Origin: Bursaphelenchus xylophilus
Taxonomy: Eukaryota > Nematoda > Chromadorea > Rhabditida > Aphelenchoididae
Assembly (NCBI GenBank): GCA_904066235.2
Contig: CAJFCV020000001.1
Span: 6,944,001 to 7,008,000 of the forward strand
Direction of reading: 5' to 3'
Length of the DNA stretch: 64,000 nucleotides
Both the position numbers and the translations under genes were made by a program. Under the pieces are notes generated by a model that saw only the letters and a list, made by a program, of their open reading frames with translations, ran no database searches and had not been told where the DNA came from. Numbering within the stretch: position 1 is the stretch's first letter; each line of letters starts with the position of its first letter. This document shows, piece after piece, positions 20,001 to 31,754 of the stretch.

Positions 20001-23000
20001 GAACCCCAACTATTTCGATGACAATATCATCCTCAGACAACTTAGATACACAGGAATGTTGGAAACGGTCAGAATACGCAGGGCTGGGTACAGCGTCCGC
20101 ATCGAATACAATTCATTCGTTCAGCAATACCGTATTCTATTACCCAAGGGCAGAGAGAGCGAACGGGAGGACGTTAAAGAATTCTTCTTGGGACATCCTC
20201 TGATTGAGGCCGACAATATTCAATATGGGATAAACAAAGTAAGCCCTCTACGGGAAGACAGATTGTTTTAGATATTTATGAGGGATGCTGAGAAGCTGCT
20301 ACTGGACGATCATTTACATCGAGTCATCATGGGGCATATAGAAACACTCCAAAGTTGGTTCCGGGCTGTTTTGGCAAGAAGAAGATACTTGAAAATGAAG
20401 GTGGGGATGGTCAGGATGCAGGCCTGGGTCAGGGGAATGCTTACTCGAAACCAGATTCGGCGTCAACACATGGCCGCGCTGGTTATACAAACCTGGTGGA
20501 GAAAAGAAAAACAGAAAAAGATCTATCAGAGACTGCGGAAGATAACTCTTTTCATACAGTCTTGGCACCGTGCCAACAAGCTTCGCAAGGAATTCGAATT
20601 TCTGAAATTGGAGTTCCCGAAGAAATCACTACTCAAGTTTGAATTGAATAAGGTCCACCGAATAGACCTCCCGAAATTTAATCTGAATGATCCCAAATCC
20701 TTGGACCCTTTTGGCGGAGACAATGTTGAGGATACTGATGCCTTTTCCAGTCCAGAAGATGAGGAAATCGGGGACAGTGCCAACTGGTTGGTTCTACTTT
20801 TCTTCTTTCTACTTCTTTAGGGATTCTTCCGATATTGATCTGGATGCCACTTTTATCCTGGAAGACACGAAACTCAAATTAATCGGGTAAGGTAGAAAGT
20901 TCGGTGAACAAATGTAACGAAGTAAGCATAAATTCAATTAATTTGCAGGGAGATTGACAAGGGATTCCAACGGCGACAAAGTCTAGCCACAACCGCGTCT
21001 ACGGCCAAGGTTGGGTATCTTAATCAAAAAAATAACCTGGATTTAGCTGAGAATGCTTCGCCGAGCTGCTAGTACTGAGAGCGATCAGTTGCAAAGGCGA
21101 AATCTGCAAGATGTGAAAGTCCAGAGTCCAATGTCTAAATTGAAATTCCATAAACTTGGGTTCAACAAAGCGAGGAAACATCTCAAGGCATTCTTAACAA
21201 GAAAGGAGGACCTCAGCGAAGATGACTTTAACGAGGCGCAAACAAGGTATAAAGGATAAAAGGTCAAATGACACAATTGTGATAAAATTTCATTTCAGCA
21301 TATCAACAGACACGGATAGACCCGAAATTAAAAAGGGACACAGCCTTAAGATGACTCGAATCCACAGGGCTTCTGATGCGTGCTCCATGTGCAACAAACC
21401 TCTGAGTAGTCTTCTGGTTCAGGGATACAAATGCGTTTCATGTAAATTATCATTCCACAAAGAATGCGCAACCTTTTCCATTAACATTCCTTGTGTTCCT
21501 ATGAGTCCGACCAGAGAATTACCTCGTCGATCATTGAAGTGAGGCCTTTTCTTTTATAAATCCATATATTTTAGACCCAAGTCATCCCTAACTCCATTGG
21601 TCAGCACATTTAATTTGACTAAAACAAAACAACAGGTATGAGTTTCCTTATGACTAATACTTTATCAGACTGACCCCACGGCCATGTTGATTGAGACGAC
21701 GGAAGATCTCCGTCAATTCAGCATGTTTATATTCCAAAAACAATGTCAATTGGAGCAGGAAAAGAAGAGGGATACTGTAGTTGATGCCATATTTAAGAAG
21801 TCTCTTAGGGAATTTCACATGGAATTAATCGGTTGCGAAGCTGTTTTAACAGAAGGCCGCACGGTGCTGCGGTATCGGGATCTGATCACAACCTTCGAGG
21901 GACTCCTGACGAAGATGTGTGCCCATGAAAATATTACATTCCCGACCACATTAGGAGTTAACGCCTTCAGGGGATTCTTGAATGGATTTATGCAACAACA
22001 AACAAAGCGAAGGGGATCTCATCGACGATCCAACATCATCAACACGGTCCGCAAAAAACGGCGCAGATCTGATGTTACCGTAAGACTAAAGAAAAAACGA
22101 AATCCTTTCAGCTCCTGAATGGACATCGATTCAAACCTGACTTTGTCCATGTGCCTACTTACTGTGAAGTCTGCAATCAATTCATGTGGCATGCCGAGAA
22201 AATATTTATTTGTGGGAATTGCCGACTGAGTTGTCACAAAAAGTGCCATTCCAAGATCAATGGCCACTGCTCCAAGCCCTTTTTGGCCGCTGAAACCAAC
22301 AATTTCTTCGGGGTTGATCTCAGTGTTTTAGTTGGGGACGAATTGTCAGCTCCTCCTTGTGTCAACAATATGTTTATGTCCATAGAAGTGAAGTCTTTGT
22401 TCGTGGAGGGAATCTACAGAAAGAGCGGGTCTCTGGCAGCTGTGAAGACTGTCCGAAGACAGATTGAGGACTCTCCATGTAATAATTCTGTAGTCTACTA
22501 TATTATAATTTTACAATTTCAGCTTTGGATTCTTTTGATTTCTCTGATATCCCGATCCACATCTTGACTACAATAGTGAAGCTATTCTTCCGCGAGTTGA
22601 GAGAACCTCTGATCACTTTCGAATTATACGAAAACTTTATCCATGTCTCAGGTAATCATGACCGTACATAAGGCGTTTGCTTTACACTTTCGCACACTGT
22701 CATATAAAAATTTCTATTCTTGGCTGGAAAAAGTCTAAAATAAGAATAAAAGAGAGGCGCAGAAAAAAATCATAATAGGGTAATTGCGTAACGTTGTGTC
22801 AGATTGCGAACTACAGTACCCAAATGCGAAATCCATCTTTTGTATGACTAGTTTGTGGAAGTGTATGCACGCACCTTACGTAACATGGAGTATGTTTAGA
22901 AGTGAAAGATCCCTCGGAACGACTCAAATGTCTCAGCGTGGTCGTGGATCTACTCCCGAAGCCAAACAAGGTTATCCTAGACAGACTGATGTATCATCTT

Positions 23001-23772
23001 GCTCGTGTCGCTCATCAAGTACGTAGGAAGAATGGTTAAAAGGTATTGTTTAGGAAATGGTGAACAAAATGAGTCCTTCCAATTTGGCCGTCATATTTGC
23101 CCCATGCATTCTCCGTCGGAATCAGGCCGTCCATGCTCAAGAACAACTCGAAGATGTCCAAAAACAGGCGGTCTGTGTTCAGATGCTGATTGAAGAGAAG
23201 TTGAGACAATACAAAGTTACGCTCAATCAGATCGTGGAGTTGGAACAGGCATCAGAGAAAGTTTCTGAGAATCTTCGGAGGATTCAAGAGCACCGTCGGT
23301 CTTCGGAAACCAGCGGGGGATTACAAGAGGTGGAGAAGAAGATTCAAGACGCTACAGATCAGCTACAGAATTGTCAGAATGTGGCCGCCAACGGAAAAGA
23401 ACCAAATATGGAGACGGCCCGACTTTTATTTGAAGAACAATTGGACTTCTTGGATCACGAAAAGTAAGTGTATCAGCAGAATTATAAGTGAATTCTAGAT
23501 CGAAACTGATACAAGAGCTCCCTCCGTTGGCTCCTGTTGCTTCCTCCGAAGATCTGACATCATCAGATGCCGAACACGGAAGAACGAACAGCGCCTCGCC
23601 AAGTATGTGGTCCAATGCGGAGTTGTTGGTGGACGAATATGCTATAGACATGGAGGCCCCACCGGTATTAAATCGACTGCCATCGCTCTACAGAAAACAC
23701 GCACGCCCTCATTCGTTCATAGGCCAGAAAAGACCCTCGCCGTCTCAGCTCAGGAATCGGACACCGAAGTGA
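17028..23772 (+). CDS. MYO9: Class IX unconventional myosin with RhoGAP domain (HUM-7/MYO9)
   Basis: About 22 exons, total near 1,900 residues, like MYO9/HUM-7. Domains in order: an N-terminal RA-like domain ([19 protein letters not shown]); the motor, with P-loop [12 protein letters not shown] (17910), switch [11 protein letters not shown], switch [11 protein letters not shown] and the class IX loop-2 insert; IQ motifs ([31 protein letters not shown]); two C1 zinc domains ([40 protein letters not shown]); and a RhoGAP domain with the arginine-finger motif GIYRKSG (22410) and [21 protein letters not shown] serine-rich tail follows. Known: class IX myosins are actin motors that inactivate Rho at the cytoskeleton. 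All catalytic signatures are intact, and the GT-AG joins are in phase. Confidence 0.96.
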
Positions 23773-23996
23773 CCTCATTCACTTACTGTATTCTTATTGT
23801 ATCCATGCAGCTCCGTTCAACCGTTTTTATTAATATTTGCCGCTTCATTCCCGGTTATCAGATGGTGGGACAAGCGTCCCTCTTCTGAGGCGAATTACTT
23901 CATAAATATTATTTTACTATTTATCTTTGAATACCAACATACAACACGTAGATTTCCCCTATCTATGACTATCATCTAGTCACCAATGAAAGCACT

Positions 23997-26067
23997 CTAA
24001 TAGCCTGCGGGCTCACTCTCGGGTCCTTTTCTAAAGTCACTATTTGCCCAAACGGACTTTCCCTTCTTGTGGACGGCCGTGACTACAGTAAGACCCTTGA
24101 CTGCCTGGAATTCGTGATCTTTCTTTTCCAAGGACTGAATGTATTCCATGGGGAATCTCTCTTCATATTGCGTTACATTGGGACGTAATTGATTATGCAA
24201 CCGGGGGAAGTCGATGGACTGCTTCACATCCAGATTGGTCTGCAACAAGTGCATGGCCACTCCTGAGACCCCAGAGATAATCGTCGAGCCTCCGGCCGCC
24301 CCGATACTCAAGATTTGCTAAAATGTGAAGATGAAATGTCTTCATTCATACCGATTTCCCTGTTTTTGAATCGAAAATGACCAAGGGACTCATCGAACTC
24401 TGCGGTCTCTTCCCAGGCTTGATAAAATTGGCAGGGCTTGGCGGGATATTAAAGTAATTTGGATGTCCGGGCAGAGAAAAGTCGTCCATCTGATCGTTCC
24501 AAAGAATTCCTGTTGACTCTGAGACGACCCTGGCTCCCAATCTGAGCACAGATAAAGAAAAGCCATCAGATCTTACATTAGATTAATGGTAGAAGTAACA
24601 GAAACAGCGTTCCCGTCCTTGTCGATCACACTAATATGCGTGGTCCCATGGTCTGGGGCGGCCATATGGAAGTCCCCACCGTAATATGCGTCTTCGTGGG
24701 TGACCTCGTCGATCTTCGACCTTACCCATGCAAACCAATCTTTCCCGGTGATATTCTTGGCCAGATCCAGAGCATCCCTCTCGAAATCCATATCCCCTAG
24801 ACCACTTCTTTGGGCGTATGCGAACTTGGAAGCCTCAATGTACCGATGAAAGAGTTCTGTGTAACCATTTAATGTCTTTGTGTTATGTTTGAATCCTTCA
24901 GTCACTCCCAAAATGGCGAGTGTAACTGCAGCAGATGATGGAGGAGGAGGGCCGCAACCAATCAGACCGTCATTCAGACTGACCTGTATCACATCTTCCT
25001 CACTTCTAATGATAGATTTGTATTGATTAAAGTCTTCCAATGTAATAATACCACCTTTAATTCTTATGGAAATGTTATTTTCTTCCTACCTTTTTCACGG
25101 AACTCCTTTACCATACTGGATGCCAGACTTCCGGAATAAAATTCTTTTACCGGATCCTCAGCGTATGCAATCGTTTCGAGAGTTTCTATTAAATTAAATC
25201 TGGAAAGTATTGGTCATCAACATTCGGCCTTTGGAAGGGCCTTACCGAGTTGTAATCTGTTCCCCGGCCTTGTAAACTTTTCCAGTTTGAGGATTTAAGA
25301 AGTGATTTCTCATGGTTTTCTCTTCCAAAACGTCTTTTTCATTCTGTTTCAAAGCAATAGCCATAGCATGAGATGTTGGATACCCTGAATTTGTTTTGAG
25401 CTTACTCTTATTCTCACCTTCCTTCATCAGATTAATGGTAGGTTCCACCAAAGTTGACCAGTTTAATCTTCCGCCAAATTTTAAATATTCGTTCCAGAGG
25501 CCATGCAGCTCTCCGGGAACAGCGACAGCCTCCCATCCTGCCGATAGTCGAATAAATAGTTTTTCCTACCTTTCTGGGCCTTCTCCCATCGATCCTTGTA
25601 CATGTCTCGGGACGAAGCCAGAGGAGCCCGTTCTCTCGCATCCACAACATGACATGTTTTAGTCGTCCTATTAAAAAACAGAATAGAGTGGCGGACCTGA
25701 TCCCGGTGTAAAGAATGTAAAATTTTGGTTCCAGGAAGTAACAAAAGTCCCAAGAAAAGGATCACTTCTGACCCTTTTCGGGAGCCAATCTGCATGTTTT
25801 GGCGAATGGATCAGGTCCGCCTTCCTTTCTCACTTACGAGTTATATATTGTCATGAAATGTCCCCCGCCAAGTCCAGCGCTCTGTGTATCCATCACCCCG
25901 ATGCAGAATAAGGCCGCGATGGCTGCATCGATGGCGTTCCCACCTTTGAGGAGAGCATCCCGGCCAATCTCCGAACACAACTCGTTATCTGCGGCCACAG
26001 CTGCTTTTGAATATTCTCCTAAGAGACTGTAGGAAGCAGACGGCCATTTTGGCAAGGCAGCTTGTTC
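23997..26067 (-). CDS. GGT1: Gamma-glutamyltransferase (5' exon not identified)
   Basis: Eight exons are visible, ending at 23997. Seen: AVAADNELCSEIGRDALLKG, GLGGGHFMTIYNS, WEAVAVPGELHGLW, and the catalytic region DHGTTHISVIDKDGNAVSVT, whose second threonine (near 24640) aligns with the autoprocessing nucleophile. Then follow TSTINL, PPSPANFIKPGKRPQSSMSP, GAAGGSTIISGV and the C-terminal KGPESEPAGY. Known: GGT cleaves glutathione at the cell surface and self-processes into two subunits. The first visible exon begins at an acceptor (ATCTAG), with no in-frame ATG and no N-terminal membrane anchor. A further 5' exon must therefore lie upstream in the repeat-rich region, or the 5' end is lost. 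Confidence 0.93.
25693..25826. mobile_element. Short palindromic element with GGCGGACCTGATCC ends in a GGT intron
   Basis: GGCGGACCTGATCC at 25693 and its reverse complement GGATCAGGTCCGCC at 25809 bound about 134 bp inside the first visible GGT intron. The ends match those of the outer element at 8428-10318, so it is probably a short internal-deletion relative. Confidence 0.6.
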
Positions 26068-26202
26068 CTAGATTTGAGAAGATACCATAATTTTTAAAAA
26101 TTTTGCAAGTTATCGCGTTTTTTAAGCCCCAAATCAAGTATTCTGAGAAAAAATTGCAAAAATTACTTTTTGGCGGTTACTAGTCCGTCCGGAACGCATC
26201 AG

Positions 26203-27146
26203 GACATTTCCGGAATTTGGACACTTCCGGAATGGCGGAATAGTGACACTTCCGGAATGGCGGAACAGTGACACTTCCGGAACCGGGGAAAAATCAAAGA
26301 AGAGGCTTAGACCTGCCATCTGAACCATCTGACTGGATTTATTGTTATTAATCTCAAAAATTTTGTTATTTTTTTTCTGATTGTTACTTTTTTCTTAAGT
26401 AGTAGTGTTAAAAAGTAATTTTTTGGAATTTTTCCAAAAATACTCGATTTAGGGGTTTTCGAGGGTGCTGATTTCGAAAATCATGTTAGCTTTCCTCTTC
26501 ATAGTACTATCTGGTACTATACAGTACAAGGTGAAAATATGGCTCTTGGCGTTAATGGTGTTGTTTTGATGCTTAGTACTCCTCAAAAACACGTTTTAAA
26601 TAACTGGTACTGTTTAGTACTGTCTGGTACTATGTAGTACAAGGTGAAAATAGGAGTACTAAGGAACAGAACAACACCAATAACGCCTTAAGGCCAAATT
26701 TTTACCTTGTACTACACAGTACCAGACAGTACTAAACAGTACCAATTATTTAAAACGTGTTTTTGAGGAGTACCAAGCATCAAAACAACACCATTAACGC
26801 CAAAAGCCATATTTTCACTTCGTACTGTATAGTACCAGATAGTACTATGAAGAGGAAAGCTAACATGATTTTCGAAATCAGCACCCTCGAAAACCCCTAA
26901 ATCGAGTATTTTTGGAAAAATTCCAAAAAATTACTTTTTAACACTACTACTTAAGAAAAAAGTAACAATCAGAAAAAAAATAACAAAATTTTTGAGATTA
27001 ATAACAATAAATCCAGTCAGATGGTTCAGATGGCAGGTCTAAGCCTCTTCTTTGATTTTTCCCCGGTTCCGGAAGTGTCACTGTTCCGCCATTCCGGAAG
27101 TGTCACTATTCCGCCATTCCGGAAGTGTCCAAATTCCGGAAATGTC
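26203..27146. repeat. Near-perfect 0.94-kb palindrome (fold-back element)
   Basis: The left arm (26203 to about 26651) and right arm (about 26700-27146) are almost identical in inverted orientation, with a spacer of roughly 47 bp. Each arm begins with three copies of a 24-bp unit containing GACACTTCCGGAATGGCGGA. It then has an AT-rich part, then units of a GTACT-rich repeat (GTACTGTTTAGTACTGTCTG). The same open frame in both arms (MVQMAGLSLFF...) shows how close they are. No transposase. Precise flanking duplications were not found. Confidence 0.88.
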
Positions 27147-27403
27147 GTGGTGCCGTCCGGAAAGTCGCCGGACTTAAATCGGCGACATGCACTGTGCGAA
27201 AAAAGTCACGGTGCGAGCGACAGCTCGAAAAAGCCTATTGCACAGTGCAAAAAGCCAAAAATTGCACAGTGCAAAGTGAACTAGATTTTTCAGGAGCTGA
27301 GACCCGCCATTTTCAATCGACTGAATTTCAAAAAAATATATTTTGAATTGACCTTTCCATGCCTTCTCAAAGTTTTGAAAAATTATTTGCAGGCCGAAAC
27401 GAT

Positions 27404-27553
27404 TTGGGGAGGATAGGTTACCCCGAGGATAGGTTACCCACCGGATAGGTTACCCCAAAAAACACATAACTCGGAGGATAGGTTACCCCACCGGATAGGT
27501 TACCCCACGGATAGGTTACCCCACCGGATAGGTTACTCCACGGATATGTTACC
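27404..27553 (+). repeat. GGATAGGTTACCCC minisatellite, left array
   Basis: About eight copies of GGATAGGTTACCCC with short GC-rich spacers (CACC, CGA). The inverted array is at 29394-29548. Just inside lies a motif with CGCTTCGGGA, also present in inverse at 29290-29370. The unit is not the nematode telomere repeat TTAGGC. Confidence 0.85.
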
Positions 27554-27730
27554 CCTTACCAAAAAAAGAAAAAAAATGTTTTCTTTGAAATGTTTTCGCT
27601 TCGGGAGTGTAAAAAGAAGGATTTTTTGTGAAAATTGAGAAATTTTTTAAATGTTTTCGCTTCGGGACTTGGAAAAAAAGGATTTTTTGTGAAATTTGAA
27701 TAAAATTTGAAATTTTTTCGAGCTGACTGA

Positions 27731-28762
27731 CAAGGGATCGGCAAATAGTTGCAACCTTTAATCTTAACAAAACATATATCATTTGGAAGAGCTTAAAAAG
27801 TTGTGTGTAAGGAAGAAAAAATTAGCTGCCTAATTTATGTTTGGACAAAGTTATGGCCAAAATACAGATTTTAGCCTAATTTCGCGCGTCACTTTATAAG
27901 CTCTTGGAGCCGCAACGGAGTCGTGTTCAGTTTGCCGAGTGGTAGCGACCCCTACTTCCGGCGAAACAGGTCGTGGTTTCGAACCCGGGCTCCGCAATTT
28001 TTTTGCATTTCGTATCTTATACGCCACAAAACCATGGTATGTTGATATTTTTAAACAATTTGCGTTCCTTCGCAGACAAAATTCATTTTTACGGGATTTT
28101 TCTGAATTTTTGGCCTTTTTTGAAACGACCACAAATTTGATGGTGATGAGAGTGGGGATACCACTATCATATAATTACAAGGGTGTCATACCAGTAGTCT
28201 GACCTATTATAATTATTGGACGTGAATTAAATTTACTAGGACCTGTAAATACACATTTTTTTCGAAAAAATACGAAGAGAAAATTGTAAAATCGGGCAAA
28301 AGATTTGCTGGCACAGTGGATAAACCGTTGGTAGGGCTAGGACATAAGAAATTTTTAATTTTGAGATTTTAGTTTGTGAACTAAAACCACAACGATCATA
28401 TAAATGTATTTCCAAAGCTTTTAGCTCCATTTTTCTCATTAACCTAGTTTTATTTACAATTTTTTGGAACATGCAGTAATGTCTAATAACTCATAACCGA
28501 GGATTGGTAGAGCCATAAAACGATCGTGATAGACGTTTTTAGATACTAGAAAAGTGGAGACGATTTCAAACCGGCAGGATTACTGTAATATAAGAAACCG
28601 GCGTTTTGGCCGCATGTAACCACTTTCATAAAACGGCCATAACTTTGTCCAAACATAAATTAGGCAGCTAATTTTTCTTGCGTTGTGCGCTATTTTTAAT
28701 GCCCTTTCAAACGTTATATGTTTTGTTAAGATTAAAGGTTGCAACTATTTGCCGATCCCTTG
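27731..28762. mobile_element. CAAGGGATCGG palindromic element, copy 2
   Basis: 1,032 bp with terminal inverted repeats starting CAAGGGATCGGCAAATAGTT. TGA flanks both ends (27728-27730 and 28763-28765). It lies in the opposite orientation to copy 1 at 8513-10119 and keeps an empty site where copy 1 carries a nested element. A tRNA-like block is at about 27928-27990. Confidence 0.88.
27928..27990 (+). other. tRNA-derived module inside copy 2
   Basis: TTTGCCGAGTGGTAGCGACC (A-box-like) and GTGGTTTCGAACCCGGGCTC (B-box-like) are separated by about 25 bases that match the block at 9840-9915. Folding as a normal tRNA is poor. Confidence 0.4.
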
Positions 28763-28858
28763 TGAGTATGAACTGACTGAATATGAAAACTGGGTTTCTG
28801 TTACTTTACTACCTTTAGGGATTCTTTTTGAAATTTTTTCGACTTATAACACTTTTAG

Positions 28859-29165
28859 ACGTTAATGGTGTTGTTTTGGTGCCTAGTACTGCTTAAAAAA
28901 CACATTTTTAACACTTGGTACTAAATAGTACTAACTGGTACTATTTAGTACGAGGTGCAAATTTGGCCGTAAGGCGGTAATGGTGATGGTTTGGTGCTTA
29001 GTAGAACCCAAAAACACGTTTTAACACTTGGTACTATATAGTACCAACTGGTACTGTTTTGTGAGAAGTGAAAATTTGGCCGTAAGGCAGTAATGGTGAT
29101 GGTTTGGTGCTTAGTAGAGCCCAAATACACGTGGTACTATATAGTACCAGGTGGTACCATTGGTT
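28859..29165 (+). repeat. Tandem repeat of about 115 bp, GTACT-rich
   Basis: About 2.6 copies. Each has a block like GGTAATGGTGATGGTTTGGT followed by a GTACTATATAGTACC-type palindromic block. The same unit occurs in the arms of the 26203-27146 palindrome. Confidence 0.75.
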
Positions 29166-29393
29166 TTAGACAAAATTTTAGTGCTGGCGGCACCAAAGTT
29201 AATATTCATTCACACACAATTTTTTTTTTACTTCCGATGCGAAAAGATTAAAATATTTTGTTGAGTTTTCCAAAAAATTCTTTTTTTTCCCAGTCCCGAA
29301 GCGAAAACACTTCAAATTTTTTTCAAATTTCACAAAAAATCCTTTTTTCCAACTCCCGAAGCGAAAACATTTCAAAAAAAATTTTTTTTTTCA

Positions 29394-29548
29394 GGTAACC
29401 TATCCTCGGGGTAACCTATCCTCCGAGGTAACCTATCCGTGGGGTAACCTATCCTCCGAGGTTACCTATCCGAAACTTGGGGTAACCTATCCGGTGGGGT
29501 AACCTATCCGCTGGGGTAACCTATTTGTTAGGGGTAACCTATCCTCCG
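29394..29548 (-). repeat. GGATAGGTTACCCC minisatellite, right (inverted) array
   Basis: About nine copies of GGGGTAACCTATCC, the inverse of the 27404-27553 array, with similar GC-rich spacers. The two arrays face each other across about 1.84 kb. Confidence 0.85.
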
Positions 29549-29575
29549 AGAACGGGCCGAAACCGCTAAAACTTA

Positions 29576-30024
29576 CAGGGGAAGTACTTCAAGGGTGACG
29601 CTCAGATTTTCTTTAAATTTTGCACACACATCGGGTATGGACTAAATATCAATTCCTGAAAGTTTTAGCTCGCGCTTTGCGGGCGCCGCCGAGATATCGA
29701 ACGATTTTTGCCGCCGAGAGAGCACACTAAACGTGGAGAGCGGTCAGAGAGAAAAGCGCTTTTTGGCCATAACTTTGGCAGTTTCGTGCGGAAAAATTTG
29801 ATTTTTTGTAGAAACATTATCCTTTACAGTTGAAATAGGCATGAAACTTTTCGTGCCGAAATTCGGCAAAAAGTCCTAAATTTTCGCCGACTTTTGATCT
29901 AAAAATCTCGGTTGTTTCTGTAAAGCGCGAGCTAGGATTCTCGCATATATCTTAGAAAAAATTATTCTAAATTTATGCCAAGTTTCATCAAAATCTGAGC
30001 GTCACACTTCAAGTACTTCCCTTG
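29576..30024. mobile_element. CAGGGGAAGTACTTC palindromic element (449 bp)
   Basis: The left end is CAGGGGAAGTACTTCAAG and the right end is the reverse complement of CAAGGGAAGTACTTGAAG. TTA flanks both sides (29573-29575 and 30025-30027). The next inner block, GACGCTCAGATTTT, is inverted at the right end. A diverged copy is at 39290-39645. Confidence 0.82.
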
Positions 30025-30079
30025 TTAGAAAATTTTTGGAATGATTTTGGAAACTTGGTCATTTTTCCGAGTTCTTGGG

Positions 30080-31085
30080 TGAAATTTTCTTTGTTTTACC
30101 TCAGATAGTTATCAAATATTGTTCCGAAAACAATTTTATTTAACAATCTGATTATTAATGCTTCTCTCTGAGTTATTATGCTCACCTCCTCTAACATCAC
30201 AAACTTGCAGTGCCTTTGAGAGTCATGCGCAGCTAGAATTGCGTATCGTGGATATGGTTTTTAAAGTTAAAACTTCAATCAAGCCGGGTTCTGAGCTTCA
30301 AGATGCCCCAGGCCTGACTCGATAACCAGTGACGTCGAATTTTTCAATCTTTTTGAAATCTTTTTTTTTTTTTTTTTTAATGTTCGTGCCCTAATGGTAA
30401 TACAAACAACCCTCTTGTGGCTTTCAACTTGCTATAAACAAGTTTAAGGCGACTACTAGCAGCTTTTTACTCCACGATTTCCCCCAAAAAACCAAAAATT
30501 TTCCAAGTCCGAGAAAGTCAATTGAAAATCATTCCAAAAATTTTCTAAGTTTTAGCGGGTTCGGCCTGAAAATAATTTTTCAATACTTTGAGGAGGCATG
30601 GAAAGGTCAATTTAAAATATGTTTTTTTGAAATTCAGTCGGTTGAAAATGGCGGGTCTCAGCTCCAGAAAAATCTGAATTTTAGAAAAATCGGCGGAGTC
30701 TCCGCGGAGAAATTCAAAGAAACAACTTGTCAGCTTCGAGTGGCCCACCCTGTACATGGCACAGCGTTCTGTACTTTTCTGGAATGAATCGGACGCCGAT
30801 TTTTTCGATATTTTTAGTGTGTGACATTTACGCGGGTCTAGCGAGCGCATGCATTATTACAAAAATAAATTCGTACGTATTGAAGATGGTATGCTGACTG
30901 AAAATACTGTTTAATTTTTCCCTGTCATCTTTCTGCTAAAGTTTGGTCCTTGCAACAAGCATAAAAATGCCCTAAGGGCAAATTTCAAAAATGCGATAAT
31001 GCCACTGAACGTAGAATTAACCGTTCAAGCGACCATGCTCAAAACCTAGGGCCCGATCAATCTTATTATTTCTATTAACTAAGCC
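30080..31085. other. Intergenic/repeat flank without a recognised gene
   Basis: AT-rich sequence with an 18-T run near 30362, the inverted arm of the composite element (30495-30675), and otherwise no feature I can support. The word CGAGTGGCCCACCCTGTA at about 30737 resembles, inverted, the end of the element at 45069. Confidence 0.35.
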
Positions 31086-31641
31086 TTCTGCTTGCGTTTT
31101 CCATGCATAGAACGACAAATAAAGTCAACCCAAAGTATCGTCGACCCGAAAAGTCGTAGCGCCAAAAGTTACAGAAGAAACAAGAATTATCCTTACATCT
31201 TTCACCTTCTTGTAATACAATGCCCCGAAGAAGACCGTAGAGATAACAAAAAAGAAAATAAAACTGAGTCCAATGATTCCAATGACCGGTATCCTGCTAA
31301 AAATAAAAAAAGGTAATAAGCGGCAAAAGTTACTTCGAATGTCGCCGACGAGGATCCAATAATAAAGGTTCATGATCGTCCATGCCAAATCCTTGTTCTT
31401 CATCATGCATGTGGGTGCTAGGCATTTCCATCCGGAAAGTGAAAGGTCCCTTTCTTGGTAATGATAAGGTCTGAACCTCTCTGTTTTATCAGTTTCTCCC
31501 AATCACATTAATTAAAGATATTTTAATACAAATGCAAAGTAAAAAGATGTATTAATTGTAGGTGACATAAACTTAACTAAAGTAGTGAGTGATTAGCCAT
31601 CGTGCATTGAAAATACCGTACATCTTCCAGCTGTCAGCCAT
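31085..31641 (-). CDS. Small predicted membrane protein (unrecognised)
   Basis: A tentative model starts at ATG 31641 (MADSWKMY), splices 31617 to 31495, and continues in one frame. Seen: ETDKTERFRPYHYQERDLS, GWKCLAPTC, then two hydrophobic stretches (WTIMNLYYWILVG; IPVIGIIGLSFIFFFVISTV) followed by YYKKVKD. The frame runs to a stop at 31125, or a donor after KVKD may lead to a short last exon ending near 31085. The exon 2 acceptor (TTGGGAG) is weak. No family recognised. The start is about 113 bp from the divergent UTP14 start. Confidence 0.4.
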
Positions 31642-31754
31642 TTCATCGTATAAAAACGCATTTACACAAACCACTTTCTCGGGCGCAGTTGAAAGGTAGG
31701 AAACAAACAAATGTTTTTGCAATTTTTTCTTGAGGCTTGTGGAAAATAACTGTC

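Larger units (their letters stand above)
27283..30675. mobile_element. 3.4-kb composite element with inverted arms of about 120 bp
   Basis: The left arm 27283-27405 starts AGATTTTTCAGGAGCTGAGA and continues CCCGCCATTTTCAA. The inverted counterpart lies at about 30552-30675. A diverged single arm is also at about 3116-3240. Inside are two inverted minisatellite arrays, one complete CAAGGGATCGG element and one CAGGGGAAG element. Whether 27283 and 30675 are the two ends of one insertion is an inference from the inverted arms. Confidence 0.45.

Noticed and set aside
26134..27284. Matching open frames (MVQMAGLSLFF...) in both orientations
   Set aside because: They are the same sequence in the two arms of the palindrome. 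The frame includes the 24-bp subrepeats and has no protein-like features beyond that.
27404..27553. Telomere-like or CRISPR-like array
   Set aside because: The unit GGATAGGTTACCCC is not TTAGGC, spacers are only 3-6 bases and not unique, and the genome is eukaryotic.
31092..31316. Plus-strand frame rich in K, N and D opposite the small membrane protein
   Set aside because: It is the antisense of a hydrophobic coding stretch and has no independent support.
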